Source of the DNA: Rhizobium sp. Q54
Lineage (GTDB): Bacteria; Pseudomonadota; Alphaproteobacteria; Rhizobiales; Xanthobacteraceae
Length of the DNA stretch: 64,000 nt
Assembly (NCBI GenBank): GCA_945861895.1
Contig: CAMAWF010000002.1
Location: 1-64,000 of the forward strand
Direction: 5' to 3'
Below, in pieces: positions 36,845-46,604 of the stretch (its first letter is position 1; every line of letters begins with the position of its first letter). The position numbers and the translations under genes were made by a program. Below the pieces are notes generated by a model. It saw only the letters and a program-made list of their open reading frames with translations. It made no database searches and was not told the DNA's origin.

Positions 36845-38125
36845 TTACTGCTTCGCCTTCTCGAACGGATAGATCACGTTGCCGGTCTTCTGATCGCCCG
36901 GCGTCAGGATGGTCTGGTACGACATGCCCCGCCATACGTCGAGGCCGGCGCCTTGCTTGATGCCGTGATACTGGACCTGAAGCATGCGGCCCTTCTCCCA
37001 CTCGCCGTTTTTGCCGTACTTGATGTCGCCCATGATGGTCTTGAACGTCGTCTTGTGCATGTAGTCGGCGATCTTGCCGTCGTCGAGGCTCTTGACGCCT
37101 TGGATCGCTTTGCCGAAGAGCTCGATGTAGGCGTAGCCCCACCCGCCAAGATAGTAGCCGAGCGGATCGACGCCGGCCGCGGCAGCGCGCGCCTGGTACT
37201 TCTTCAGGAATTCCTGGGTCGAGGCCAGGTTCATCTTGCCGGACGGCACCCAGGTTTCGTAGTTGACCCAGCCGTTGAGCAACGGACCGAGCTGGTTCTT
37301 GAACACGGTAGCCTGCAAGCCGACCATCGCGCCGCCAACCATCTTCGGCTTGTAGCCGATTTCGTTGACCGCTTTGACCATACCGACGGAGTCGAGCGGG
37401 TAAGAGCAGATGACGAACAGATCGGGATTCGCCGCCTGCACCGCGCGAACGATCGGCGTGAAGTCGGTCGTCGCCGGCGGATAGGCCCTGTCATAGATGA
37501 TCTTGATGTTGTGCTTCTTGGCGTTAACGCGCGCGCCTTCGCAAGCGTTCTGAGCGAACTCGCCGTCAGCGAAAGCAAGCGCCGCGGTCTGCGGCTTCGG
37601 ATTCTGCTGGACCGCAACGTCGAAGAAGCCTTCGGTGAACGACGGCTTGGTGTTCGGACCAGTCGGGATCATCGCGAAGAAGCGGTCGTACTTGAACTCG
37701 GAGTTCACATCGAGCCCGAACAGGATCTGGAACACCTTCTTGCGCTGCACCGCGACCGTCATTGCCGCAGCGGCCGGAACCGTGGCGTAGGGGCCGAGGA
37801 TGAGATCGACTTTATCGATGTCCAGCAGCTTGGTGTAGATGCCCGGTGCTTCCGCGGCCGTGCTCTTATCGTCGTAATAGATCAGCTTGACCGGACGGCC
37901 GAGCAGACCGCCCTTGGCATTGGTCTCTTCTTCCCAGATCTGCATGCCGAGCAAGGCTTGCTTGCCGTTGGCAGACAGCGGGCCGGTGAGCGACATTGAG
38001 AAGCCGATCTTGATCGGCTCCTTCGATTGCGCCAGCGCGGAGCCAATAAACATCGCGCCGGTCGCGAGCACGAAGGCCGCCCCGGCGATGCAGGCGACTG
38101 CCCGCGATTTGAGATTTTGCAGCAT
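36845..38125 (-). CDS. Periplasmic substrate-binding protein for Liv-type ABC system 2
   Basis: 426 residues with signal peptide (ending GSALAQ). Type I binding fold: IKIGFSMSLTGPLSANGKQALLGMQIW. Converges on the second Liv operon from the opposite strand, so it is likely its binding partner although transcribed separately. Substrate class unknown; a Liv-type protein of this kind may bind amides or aromatic acids. Confidence 0.9.
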   Translation of the reverse strand: MLQNLKSRAVACIAGAAFVLATGAMFIGSALAQSKEPIKIGFSMSLTGPLSANGKQALLGMQIWEEETNAKGGLLGRPVKLIYYDDKSTAAEAPGIYTKLLDIDKVDLILGPYATVPAAAAMTVAVQRKKVFQILFGLDVNSEFKYDRFFAMIPTGPNTKPSFTEGFFDVAVQQNPKPQTAALAFADGEFAQNACEGARVNAKKHNIKIIYDRAYPPATTDFTPIVRAVQAANPDLFVICSYPLDSVGMVKAVNEIGYKPKMVGGAMVGLQATVFKNQLGPLLNGWVNYETWVPSGKMNLASTQEFLKKYQARAAAAGVDPLGYYLGGWGYAYIELFGKAIQGVKSLDDGKIADYMHKTTFKTIMGDIKYGKNGEWEKGRMLQVQYHGIKQGAGLDVWRGMSYQTILTPGDQKTGNVIYPFEKAKQ

Positions 38126-38246
38126 TTTTCTTCCTCCCGATTGGTTTTATTTTGCGACATCTTACGCGCATTCCGCGCAATCCCGCTAGTGGGGGTTGCG
38201 CGCCTTTATCCGGCAATTTGCAGTGGGGTATGGCCCACTGTGCCGC

Positions 38247-38537
38247 TCAAACCCCCTCGACCATGATGGTTTCGACTTCGCCGGCGCCGCTGCGCCGGAA
38301 CGCCGCAGCCGCGTCGTATTCGGCCGAGGTGAAGCACGCCGCTCCCTGCTCCAAAGTCGGAAATTCGATCACGATGAAGCGCTGGAATTTATGCGGCCCT
38401 TCCATGATCTGGAAGCGCCCGCCGCGCGCCAGAACCTTGCCGCCGAATTTGGCGAGAATGCCGGGGATCAGGTCGGTGTATTTCTTGTATTCGACCGGAT
38501 CATTGATTTTCGAACGCGCAATCCAATAGGCAGGCAT
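38247..38537 (-). CDS. DUF1330 small protein
   Basis: 96 residues, ferredoxin-like fold of the DUF1330 family (PAYWIARSKINDPVEYKKYT, RFIVIEFPTLEQ, and Y in SAEYDAA). The start at 38537 has an AGGAGAG site. Role unknown; often near catabolic genes. Confidence 0.85.
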   Translation of the reverse strand: MPAYWIARSKINDPVEYKKYTDLIPGILAKFGGKVLARGGRFQIMEGPHKFQRFIVIEFPTLEQGAACFTSAEYDAAAAFRRSGAGEVETIMVEGV

Positions 38538-38632
38538 GTTTAACTCTCCTGGACAGCACCATTGCCTTGACTGAGAATATAACGAAAGCCGTCCCCGCAT
38601 AGCGGGGCGTCGAAATCCCTGGAGGATACGCC

Positions 38633-39100
38633 ATGCCGCTGTCCTATCTCGAGCACGCGCTCATCCAATCGACCGATATCGAGGCCACCAAGGATTGGTA
38701 CGTCAATGTCTTGGGGATGAAAGTCGGGCCGCATCCGGATTTCAAGGTGCCGGTCTACTGGCTGTTTATCGGCGATAAGGACGTGCTGCACATCGCCGAA
38801 GGCGGCGCCAAGGTCTCCGAGGCCCGCCTGAAATATGCCGGCCAGGAATCGCAGGCGACATATGGTTCCGGCGTCGTCGATCATCTGGCGTTTCGCGCCA
38901 GCGGTCTGCTCGACATGATCGCGCATTTGCAAAAACACCGCGTCGAGTTCAAGGAACGGCAGGTGGACAATCAGGGCCTTTACCAGTTGTTCCTGCACGA
39001 TCCCAACGGGGTCAAGATCGAGTTGAATTATCCCTCCGCCGAGGCCAAGGGCCGCCGCGCCACGGTGATGGCCTCCGATCTCACGGCCGCGCCGAACTGA
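38633..39100 (+). CDS. Glyoxalase/VOC-family protein (extradiol-dioxygenase-like)
   Basis: 155 residues, one to two VOC modules. Metal ligands visible as His in LEHALIQ, His in VDHLAF and Glu in VKIELNY. One VOC pair of this length can be an isomerase, a lyase or an aromatic ring-cleavage protein, so the exact activity is open. GGAGG site before the ATG. Isolated upstream of the Tct operon. Confidence 0.8.
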   Translation: MPLSYLEHALIQSTDIEATKDWYVNVLGMKVGPHPDFKVPVYWLFIGDKDVLHIAEGGAKVSEARLKYAGQESQATYGSGVVDHLAFRASGLLDMIAHLQKHRVEFKERQVDNQGLYQLFLHDPNGVKIELNYPSAEAKGRRATVMASDLTAAPN

Positions 39101-39236
39101 TTTCGTAGAGGTTTGGCGACAAAAGCGGCAATATCGCGGGTTGACCCTCTCTCGCCTGTCTCGCTACCATCCAGGCCAACAACTAAGACAGAAGCCGGCA
39201 CGCGCATGCGTAGGCGGCACTTCCAGGGAGGATAAC

Positions 39237-40220
39237 GTGGACAGACGCAATTTCGTTGCCGGCACCGCTGCCGCGGCCGCCGCACTCGCCATACGCCCTT
39301 CGGTCGCGCAAAGCGTCTATCCGGACCACGCGATCACTATCATCAACCCGTTCCCGCCCGGAGGAGCGACCGATGTCGTCACGCGACCGCTCGCCGCGGT
39401 GCTGGAGCCGATCGTCAAGCAGCCAGTGGTGATAGAAACCAAGGCCGGCGCCGCCGGCGCTGTCGGCACCCAAGTTGCCGCCAACGCCAAGCCCGACGGC
39501 TACACGCTGCTCTCCCACATCACCTCGATCTCCGCCCACTCCGAAGTGGACAAGCTGTTTGGGCGGCCACTGAAATTCACGCGCGCGGACTTCATCCCGC
39601 TGGCGCGTTTCGTCGCCGATCCTTGCGTGCTCCTCGTCAACGACAAGCAACCCTACAAAACGCTCAAGGAACTGGTGGACGACGCCAAAAAGCGCCCCGA
39701 CGAGATCATCTATTCGTCCTCCGGACTTTATGGCGCGCTGCATATTCCGACCGCGCTGTTCGCCAAGGCCGCCGGCGGACTGAAGCTGCGGCACCTGCCG
39801 ACCAACGGCGGCGGCCCGGCCTTGACCGCATTCCTCGGCAACAATGCGCAGGTGCTGGTATCCTCCGTGTCGGCTTCGCTGGCTCAAATCAAGGCCGGCA
39901 AGGCGCGTCCGCTTGCGTTGTTCGGCGCCCAGCGCTCCAAGGCGCTGCCCGACGTGCCGACCATGAAGGAACTCGGTTACGATGTGGAATATTATCTCTG
40001 GGTCGGGATGTTCGCGCCCAAGGGCACGCCGGCCAACGTCGTGACCTATTTGCGTGATGCGCTGAAAAAGGCCGCGAATACCGATCAATTCAAGGCCGCC
40101 ATCGCCAATCTCGGCCAGGATCTGGCCTATCTCGACCAGCCGGATTTCGCGAAATTCTGGGACGCCGACGCCAAGCGCATCGAGGCCGCGGTCAACGAAA
40201 TCGGCCGCGTTCAGGGATAA
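39237..40220 (+). CDS. Bug-family (TctC) tripartite transporter binding protein 1
   Basis: 327 residues with an N-terminal DRRNFVAG, a Tat-like twin-Arg signal followed by an Ala-rich segment to AQS. Mature motif FPPGGATDVVTRPLA and the loop TKAGAAGAVGTQ are Bug-family hallmarks. Extracytoplasmic binding protein of a TTT transporter for a carboxylate. GTG start at 39237 with AGGGAGG; the next paralogue starts the same way (MDRRSF), supporting this start. Confidence 0.9.
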   Translation: MDRRNFVAGTAAAAAALAIRPSVAQSVYPDHAITIINPFPPGGATDVVTRPLAAVLEPIVKQPVVIETKAGAAGAVGTQVAANAKPDGYTLLSHITSISAHSEVDKLFGRPLKFTRADFIPLARFVADPCVLLVNDKQPYKTLKELVDDAKKRPDEIIYSSSGLYGALHIPTALFAKAAGGLKLRHLPTNGGGPALTAFLGNNAQVLVSSVSASLAQIKAGKARPLALFGAQRSKALPDVPTMKELGYDVEYYLWVGMFAPKGTPANVVTYLRDALKKAANTDQFKAAIANLGQDLAYLDQPDFAKFWDADAKRIEAAVNEIGRVQG

Positions 40221-40344
40221 CGGAGCGAAAGCTCCGATTCTTCCGCGTTTGCCGCGCGCGTCACCGTCCGGTGAGCGCGCGGTTTTCGCCTTTTGAAACG
40301 GACCAGAGCCAACCGGCACATAATATCCTTTAGGGAGGACCACC

Positions 40345-41328
40345 ATGGACCGCCGCAGTTTCGTCATCGGCACGACTGCATCGGCCGCCGCGCTCGCGGC
40401 CAGCCCGGCATTCGCGCAAGAAACGTTTCCTTCGCATGCGATCACGATCGTCAACGCGTTTCCGCCCGGTGGCGCCAACGACCTGGTGACGCGGCCGCTC
40501 GCCTCGGCGCTCGAACAGACCATCAGGCAGCCTGTCGTGGTCGAGACCAAGGCCGGCGCCGGCGGACAGGTCGGCGCGCAAGTCGCAGCCTCCGCCAAGC
40601 CGGACGGCTATACGCTGCTGTCGCACAACAACGGAATTTCCGGTTACGCCGAAGTCGATAAACTGTTCGACCGCCAGCCTAAGACCACGCGCGCCGATTT
40701 CATCCCGCTGGCGCGGCTGATCGCCGATCCCGTGCTGCTTCTCGTCAACAGCCAGCAGCCCTACACGACGGTGAAAGACTTCATCGACGACGCCAAGAAG
40801 CGCCCGGAAGCGATCGTCTACAGTTCGGGCGGGCTCTACGGCGCCACCCACCTGCCGGTGGCGCTGTTCGAGAAGGCAACCGGCGTGCCGAAGCTGCGCC
40901 ACCTGCCGACCAACGGCGGCGGCCCGGCCATCACCGCTTTGCTCGGCAACAATGCACAGGCCAGCACGCAAACCGTGTCGGCGACCCTCCAACACGTGAA
41001 GTCCGGTAAGCTGCGCGCGCTTGCCTCGTTCGGCGCCACGCGCTCAAAGGCGCTGCCCGACGTGCCGACGCTGAAGGAGCTTGGCTACAACGTCGAATAT
41101 TATTTGTGGGTCGGCATCTTTGCGCCGAAAGGAACGCCGCCGCAAATCGTGTCGACACTGAGCACAGCCATCGACAAGGCCGCCAACACCGATGCGTTCA
41201 AAAGCGCGATCGCCAATCTCGGTCTCGACATCGGCTATCTCAACGCGAAGGACTTCGCCGCGTTCTGGGACGCCGATGCCAAGCGTGCCGACGACGCCGT
41301 GAAAACGATCGGCCGCGTGCAGGGATAG
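40345..41328 (+). CDS. Bug-family (TctC) tripartite transporter binding protein 2
   Basis: 327 residues, same length as and clearly a tandem duplicate of the preceding gene (MDRRSFVIG, FPPGGANDLVTRPLA, TNGGGPA, LPDVPTLKELGY, YLWVGIFAPKGTP, and so on). Twin-Arg-type signal. Two binding proteins feed one TctAB pair, so they may offer different substrates. Followed at 2 bases by tctB. Confidence 0.9.
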   Translation: MDRRSFVIGTTASAAALAASPAFAQETFPSHAITIVNAFPPGGANDLVTRPLASALEQTIRQPVVVETKAGAGGQVGAQVAASAKPDGYTLLSHNNGISGYAEVDKLFDRQPKTTRADFIPLARLIADPVLLLVNSQQPYTTVKDFIDDAKKRPEAIVYSSGGLYGATHLPVALFEKATGVPKLRHLPTNGGGPAITALLGNNAQASTQTVSATLQHVKSGKLRALASFGATRSKALPDVPTLKELGYNVEYYLWVGIFAPKGTPPQIVSTLSTAIDKAANTDAFKSAIANLGLDIGYLNAKDFAAFWDADAKRADDAVKTIGRVQG

Positions 41329-41329
41329 A

Positions 41330-41776
41330 ATGAAAATTCGTTCCGATCACGTTGCCGGGGCGACGTTCGTCACATTCGGCGTTGTGATATTCGCACTCAG
41401 CGGCGATCTGCCGACCGGCCGGCTATCGATGCCGGGCGCGGGCTTTCTGCCGAAGCTCGTCGCTACGCTGACGATCGTGCTTGGGGCGGCGCTATTCCTG
41501 CGCGCGCGCGAAAGCGAGCCGTTTTCCAGCCTCGGCTGGTCGGACGGCAAGCACGCCATGCTGGTGATGGCGATCACCGCGGCCGCGACCGCGCTCTATA
41601 CCTGGCTCGGCTTTATCTCCTCCATGGTGCTGATGATGCTCGGCCTGCTGGTCGTCATCGAACGGCGGAATCTCCTGCGCGCCGGGGTCTACAGCCTATG
41701 CACGGTCATGGTCACCTATGGCGTATTTATTTGGGTCCTCAAGGCGCCGCTACCGAAGGGCCCGCTGGGTTTTTAG
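41330..41776 (+). CDS. tctB: TctB small permease subunit
   Basis: 148 residues, four predicted helices, DUF1468/TctB layout (GxGFxPxxxA: PGAGFLPKLVAT). Immediately follows the second Bug gene and precedes tctA by 9 bases. Confidence 0.85.
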   Translation: MKIRSDHVAGATFVTFGVVIFALSGDLPTGRLSMPGAGFLPKLVATLTIVLGAALFLRARESEPFSSLGWSDGKHAMLVMAITAAATALYTWLGFISSMVLMMLGLLVVIERRNLLRAGVYSLCTVMVTYGVFIWVLKAPLPKGPLGF

Positions 41777-41785
41777 GTCCGATCC

Positions 41786-43315
41786 GTGGAAAGCACTCTC
41801 ATCAGCCTGCTGCACGGATTTTCGGTCGCCTTGCAGCCGGACAATCTCTGGTACGCGTTTATCGGCTGTCTGGTCGGTACGCTGGTCGGCGTGCTGCCGG
41901 GCATCGGCCCGCTCTCCGGCATCAGCATCCTGCTGCCGGTGACATTCGGGCTCAACGCCACGCAGGCCGTCATCATGCTCGCGGGCATTTATTACGGCTC
42001 GCAATATGGCGGCTCGACCACTTCGATCCTGATGCGGATTCCGGGCGAGGCCTCCTCGGTGATGACCTGCATCGACGGCAACGCCATGGCGAAAAAGGGC
42101 CGCGCCGGGGCGGCGCTTTGCATCGCCGCGGTGGGCTCCTGGATCGCCGGCACCTTCGGCATCATCATGCTGACGCTGATCGCGCCGCCGCTGGCGACGA
42201 TTGCGCTGCGCTTCGGGCCGCCGGAGTACACCGCGCTGCTCGTGCTCGGGCTTATTTTTCTCGCCTATATGTCCTCGACCTCGCTGGTGCGCACGCTGCT
42301 GATGGCCTGCATCGGCTTGATGCTGGGAATGATCGGCATCGACAACATGACCGGTCATTTCCGCTACAGCTTCGGCCTGGCGGAACTGGGCGACGGCATC
42401 GGCATCGTGCCGGTCGCGGTCGGCTTGTTCGGGCTTGGCGAAATCCTGGCGACGCCAAGTCACAAGGTCGTGGGCGAAGTCATCGCGCCAAAATTGCGCG
42501 AACTGCTGCCGAGCCGTCAGGAATGGCGCGAAGCGAGTATGCCGATCGCGCGCGGCAGCGTGCTCGGTTTCATCATCGGCATCATCCCAGGCTCGGCGCA
42601 CATCATTTCCAGCTTCCTCTCCTATGCGCTGGAAAAACGCATCTCCAAGCGTCCGGAAGAATTCGGCAAGGGCGCGGTCGCCGGCGTCGCCGGCCCCGAA
42701 GCGGCCAACAATTCAGCATCTACCGGCGCTTTTGTGCCGATGCTGGCGCTTGGAATCCCGACCGGGCCGATCACCGCCGTGCTGATCGGCGCGCTGATGA
42801 TCCACGGCGTGCCGGCAGGCCCGCAACTGGTAAGCGACCACCCCGACGTGTTCTGGGGCTTTGTCGCCTCGATGTATGTCGGCAATCTGATGCTGCTCGC
42901 GCTCAATCTGCCGCTGGTCGGCCTGTTCGTCAGCCTGCTGCGAATCCCCTATGCCTATCTCTATCCGCTCATCATCATGTTCTGTGTGATCGGCGTTTAC
43001 GAGGTGAGCCACTCGATCGTGGACGTGTGGATCATGCTGATCATGGGCGTGTTCGGCTATGCCTTGCGCAAGTTCAATTTCGACCCGGCGCCGCTGGTGC
43101 TCGGCCTCGTGATCGCGCCAATCTTCGAGCAGAGCCTGCGGCAATCGCTCATCATGTCGAACGGCAATTATCTGATTTTCTTCAGCCGCCCGATTTCGCT
43201 CGGGCTGGTGATCGTCAGCATCGGTCTGCTGGCGTTGTCGGCGCTTGCCTTCGTGCTCAACCGCAAGGACTGGCGCACCAAGCTGGCGGAGGCTGAGGTC
43301 GGCAAAACGCCGTGA
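41786..43315 (+). CDS. tctA: TctA large permease subunit
   Basis: 509 residues, multi-helix TctA. Signature VLPGIGPLSGISILLPVTFG and the second GIPTGPITAVLIGAL repeat. GTG start at 41786. Carries the transport path for the Bug-bound carboxylate. At the stop, a 13-base direct repeat ACGCCGTGAGCGC occurs at 43307-43319 and 43324-43336. Confidence 0.92.
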   Translation: MESTLISLLHGFSVALQPDNLWYAFIGCLVGTLVGVLPGIGPLSGISILLPVTFGLNATQAVIMLAGIYYGSQYGGSTTSILMRIPGEASSVMTCIDGNAMAKKGRAGAALCIAAVGSWIAGTFGIIMLTLIAPPLATIALRFGPPEYTALLVLGLIFLAYMSSTSLVRTLLMACIGLMLGMIGIDNMTGHFRYSFGLAELGDGIGIVPVAVGLFGLGEILATPSHKVVGEVIAPKLRELLPSRQEWREASMPIARGSVLGFIIGIIPGSAHIISSFLSYALEKRISKRPEEFGKGAVAGVAGPEAANNSASTGAFVPMLALGIPTGPITAVLIGALMIHGVPAGPQLVSDHPDVFWGFVASMYVGNLMLLALNLPLVGLFVSLLRIPYAYLYPLIIMFCVIGVYEVSHSIVDVWIMLIMGVFGYALRKFNFDPAPLVLGLVIAPIFEQSLRQSLIMSNGNYLIFFSRPISLGLVIVSIGLLALSALAFVLNRKDWRTKLAEAEVGKTP

Positions 43316-43335
43316 GCGCCAAGACGCCGTGAGCG

Positions 43336-44199
43336 CTAGGCGCGTGCGTAGCCCATGCCGCGCACGGCCTGCGGCACCGGCGGCTCCTTCATCAGGCGCT
43401 GGCGCATCAGCCCGATGAGCTGGCCTTTCGGCATCGGCTTGGCGAACAGAAAGCCCTGCCCGACATTGCAGCCGATGCCCTGCAACTTGTGGCTCTCGTG
43501 CGTGGTCTCGATGCCTTCGGCGACGGTCTTCAACCCAAAGCGCTTGCCAAGCTCGACGATGGTTTCGCACAACCCGCCATTGAGCCGGTCCGAGTTGCAA
43601 TTCATCACATAGCTGCGGTCGATTTTCAGTTCGCTGAACGGAAGCTGGCGCAGACGCGCGAGCGAGGAATAGCCGGCGCCGAAATCGTCGAGCGCAAGAT
43701 TGCAGTTGAGATCGCGCAGCGCCGCGGCAACGTCATTGGCAAGATTGAGGTCATGGATGATCTCGTCCTCGGTGACTTCCAGCACCAGACCCGGCCAATT
43801 GGCGGCGCGCGGGCGGCCCTCGCGCAACATCTGCGCGATCGGCAGCTTGACAAAGGCGGAGACCGGAACGTTGACGGCGAATTTCATCGACACGCCATGC
43901 TCGGCGAACAATTCCCAATCTGCCAGCGCGGTCATGATGACGCGCTCGGTCAGATCCAGCAGTTCATCCTCGCTGGCGTCGGGAAGAAAGAAAAACGGGC
44001 TGACGACACCGCGCTGCGGATGGCGCGCGCGCACCAGCGCCTCGGCGCCGACCAGGCGCATGGTCTTCAAGTCGATCTTCGGCTGGTACCACAGCTCGAA
44101 CCAGTCCCGCCGCAGCACTTCGCCGAGCGGTATTTTGTCCTTCGGGTCGGCGAATTGCTCCGCCCCGGCGCCGAACATTTTCCGCATGGCTTTGAGCAT
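43336..44199 (-). CDS. EAL-domain cyclic-di-GMP phosphodiesterase, stand-alone
   Basis: 287 residues, EAL domain with no GGDEF or sensor. Key residues present: E53-A-L in GAEALVRAR, Asn in FAVNVP, Glu in LEVTED, the metal Asp pair in LALDDFGAGYSS, Lys in ELKIDRSY and Glu in VAEGIET. Thus likely an active hydrolase of c-di-GMP in the cytosol. The first ATG (MLKAMRK) is used. Confidence 0.88.
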   Translation of the reverse strand: MLKAMRKMFGAGAEQFADPKDKIPLGEVLRRDWFELWYQPKIDLKTMRLVGAEALVRARHPQRGVVSPFFFLPDASEDELLDLTERVIMTALADWELFAEHGVSMKFAVNVPVSAFVKLPIAQMLREGRPRAANWPGLVLEVTEDEIIHDLNLANDVAAALRDLNCNLALDDFGAGYSSLARLRQLPFSELKIDRSYVMNCNSDRLNGGLCETIVELGKRFGLKTVAEGIETTHESHKLQGIGCNVGQGFLFAKPMPKGQLIGLMRQRLMKEPPVPQAVRGMGYARA

Positions 44200-44346
44200 G
44201 GTGGAACCCGCGTTGCCGCGCTGACTATCGTGCAGACGCGGAGTTCTACGACAGGCGGGGCGGACGCCCGGTTAATGGCCAGGCGGGGGCCAAGATTATG
44301 CTTTGCAAATGGTAACGGCGATTGGGAAAGTACGACGCATCTACCC

Positions 44347-44447
44347 GTCATTCCGGGACGGACCGAAGGGCCGGGCCCGGAATCCATAATCCCAGTCTGT
44401 GAATATGGATTCCGGGCTCGCCGCTAACGCGTCGCCCCGGAATGACA
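44347..44447. repeat. Palindromic repeat, GTCATTCCGGG family (intergenic copy)
   Basis: 101 bases. Outer arms GTCATTCCGGG / CCCGGAATGAC and inner CGGAATCCATA / TATGGATTCCG are inverted repeats. A relative of the same length lies in frame within the gene at 49194-50480 (49610-49709). Here it falls between the EAL and EF-G-like genes. Confidence 0.85.
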
Positions 44448-44452
44448 AGAAG

Positions 44453-46516
44453 CTACGCCGCCGCCTTGCGCGCCGCGACGATCTGATCCGCCGTGCGGCC
44501 GGTGAGCTCGGCCATGTGGTCGAATTTGGAGGTAAAGCTGCCGACCCCGGCGGTGGCCGAACGCACCTCGATGATGAGATTCCCGATTTCCGTCTCCGGC
44601 ATCATCGCCCGCACCGTGTCCCAGCCCTGCCAGCCTTCGCGGGTGTCGAAGCCGAGAATTTGCCCGCGCCGCCCCGACAGGATGGCGTTTATTTTCGCGG
44701 TCGCCTCCGACGGGCAGACGATTTCCACCGCAAGGATAGGTTCGAGCAGCACCGGCTGGCATTGCGGCAGGCCCTCGACGATACCGATGCGGCCGGCGGT
44801 GCGGAACGCCATGTCGGAGGAATCCACCGTGTGATAGGAGCCGTCGATCAACGCCACGGCGATATCCACCACCGGGAAACCCAACGGTCCGTGCTTGAGC
44901 GCGTCGATGACGCCTTCCTCGACCGACGGAATGTAATTGCGCGGCACGACGCCGCCGGTGATTTTTTCCTCGAAGCTGAATCCGGAGCTGCGCGGCATCG
45001 GCTTGATTTCGAGCACCACGTCGCCGAACTGACCGTGGCCGCCGGACTGCTTCTTGTGCCGTCCGCGGATCTGGATCGGCTTGCGGATGGTTTCGCGGTA
45101 GCCGACGGTCGGCGGCCGGGTTGTCACCGCAACGCCGAAGCGGTCGGCAAGCCGCTCGCCGGCGACCCGCAGATGCATTTCGCCCTGCCCCCATATGACG
45201 ATCTCATGGCTCTCGGCGTTGTGCACGATGCTGAGCGAGGGATCTTCCTCGGTAAGCTTGGCGAAAGCCTGGCCGAGCTTGACGTCGTCCTTGCGTTCCT
45301 TCGCCGACACCGCGATGGCGAGCACCGGCGCATTCGGCTTCACGGCGATGACGGAAGCATGCGCCTGCTTGCCGGTCGAGAGCGTATCGCCGGTCTTGGC
45401 ATGATCGAGCTTGCCGAACGCGACGGTATCGCCGGCCTGCGCCTGCCCGCGCTTCTCGGTGTTCTGGCCCATGAGCTTGAACACGCCGGCCACGCGGCCG
45501 GCCTCCCGTTCGGGCGTATTGAACGTCGTGCCGTCACCGGCCTGTCCTGCCAGCACGCGGGCGACCGACATCTTGCCGCCGTGACCGGTGTGGAAGGTCT
45601 TGAGCACCGCGGCGACTGCCTCGCTGCCGGGTTTGACGCCGAGACGTTTGGCGGTGTCGGCGATGCCGGGCGCTTCATGACGCAGCGCCTTCATCAGCCG
45701 CAGTACGCCGTTGGTGCGGCTGGCGACGCCCATCAGCACTGGACAGACCAGGCCTTGGCGCAATTCCTTGGCGAGATCGTCGAACACCTTGTCGCGCGGC
45801 GGCGGGATGTCTTCCAGCAGCTGTTCCATCAACTCGTCGTCATGATCGGCCAGCGTCTCCAGCATGGAGAAACGCGCGGTCTTCTTGCGATTGAGAGTGT
45901 CGCCTTCGAGCGCGACGACTTCGGAAGCGGCGTGCTCCTTGTAGACGAAGGCGCGCTCGAGCGCGAGATCGACGAAGCCGGTGATGATGTCGCCGGAAAA
46001 GGTCGGAATCTGCCGCAGCAGCAATTTGCAGCTCGACGCCGGCTGCAGCAGTTTCAGGACATCGTGAATGGTGGTGTCGGCCTTGTCGATCTTGTTGAGA
46101 AAAAGAAAGCGCGGAATTTTCTGTTGATCGAGCTCGCGCAAAATGAGCTGAAGCTGGGGAATTTTCTTTTCGTCCATCTCGCAAACGACGATAGCCGCAT
46201 CGACGCCGGACAGCGCGGCGCGCATGTCGTGGACGAATTCGACGGAGCCGGGACAATCGATGAAGGTATAGCTGTCGCCCATGAACTCGGTGGTGGCGAC
46301 CGAGACTTCGATGCTCATGCGGTGGTGGCGCGCCTCTTTGCTGGCGTCGCCGACCGTGGTGCCCGCTTCCGTCGTGCCCTGGCGCTGAATCGCGCCGGTG
46401 CGGGCGAGGATCGCCTCTAGCAGCGTGGTCTTGCCGCTCTGAAAGGGGCCCACCAGCGCAATGCACCGTGGACCCGAATTCCTTATGACATTGGGATCAG
46501 CACCGTTCTGTCCCAT
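44453..46516 (-). CDS. EF-G-like GTPase with altered catalytic motif
   Basis: 687 residues, domain order of elongation factor G (GTPase, beta-barrel, C-terminal domains: KQSGGHGQFGDV, GFPVVD). Walker A GPFQSGKTT and G4 NKID are intact, but G3 reads DCPGSVEF where EF-G has DTPGHxDF: the catalytic His is Ser, and switch I (HRMSIE) differs from RGITI. GTP hydrolysis would be slow or need help. ATG at 46516 with GGGAGG; 18 residues upstream (to 46570) are unlikely coding. I read it as the FusA2-like group, not the main elongation factor. Confidence 0.82.
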   Translation of the reverse strand: MGQNGADPNVIRNSGPRCIALVGPFQSGKTTLLEAILARTGAIQRQGTTEAGTTVGDASKEARHHRMSIEVSVATTEFMGDSYTFIDCPGSVEFVHDMRAALSGVDAAIVVCEMDEKKIPQLQLILRELDQQKIPRFLFLNKIDKADTTIHDVLKLLQPASSCKLLLRQIPTFSGDIITGFVDLALERAFVYKEHAASEVVALEGDTLNRKKTARFSMLETLADHDDELMEQLLEDIPPPRDKVFDDLAKELRQGLVCPVLMGVASRTNGVLRLMKALRHEAPGIADTAKRLGVKPGSEAVAAVLKTFHTGHGGKMSVARVLAGQAGDGTTFNTPEREAGRVAGVFKLMGQNTEKRGQAQAGDTVAFGKLDHAKTGDTLSTGKQAHASVIAVKPNAPVLAIAVSAKERKDDVKLGQAFAKLTEEDPSLSIVHNAESHEIVIWGQGEMHLRVAGERLADRFGVAVTTRPPTVGYRETIRKPIQIRGRHKKQSGGHGQFGDVVLEIKPMPRSSGFSFEEKITGGVVPRNYIPSVEEGVIDALKHGPLGFPVVDIAVALIDGSYHTVDSSDMAFRTAGRIGIVEGLPQCQPVLLEPILAVEIVCPSEATAKINAILSGRRGQILGFDTREGWQGWDTVRAMMPETEIGNLIIEVRSATAGVGSFTSKFDHMAELTGRTADQIVAARKAAA

Positions 46517-46604
46517 CGCAACCTCCCTTGCTGGCCGGGAGTTGGACCTTTGCCCGGGCCAGTTGCCCATATCGTCTCAGGCATCGCAGAGTCTGGCAAG
46601 GTCG

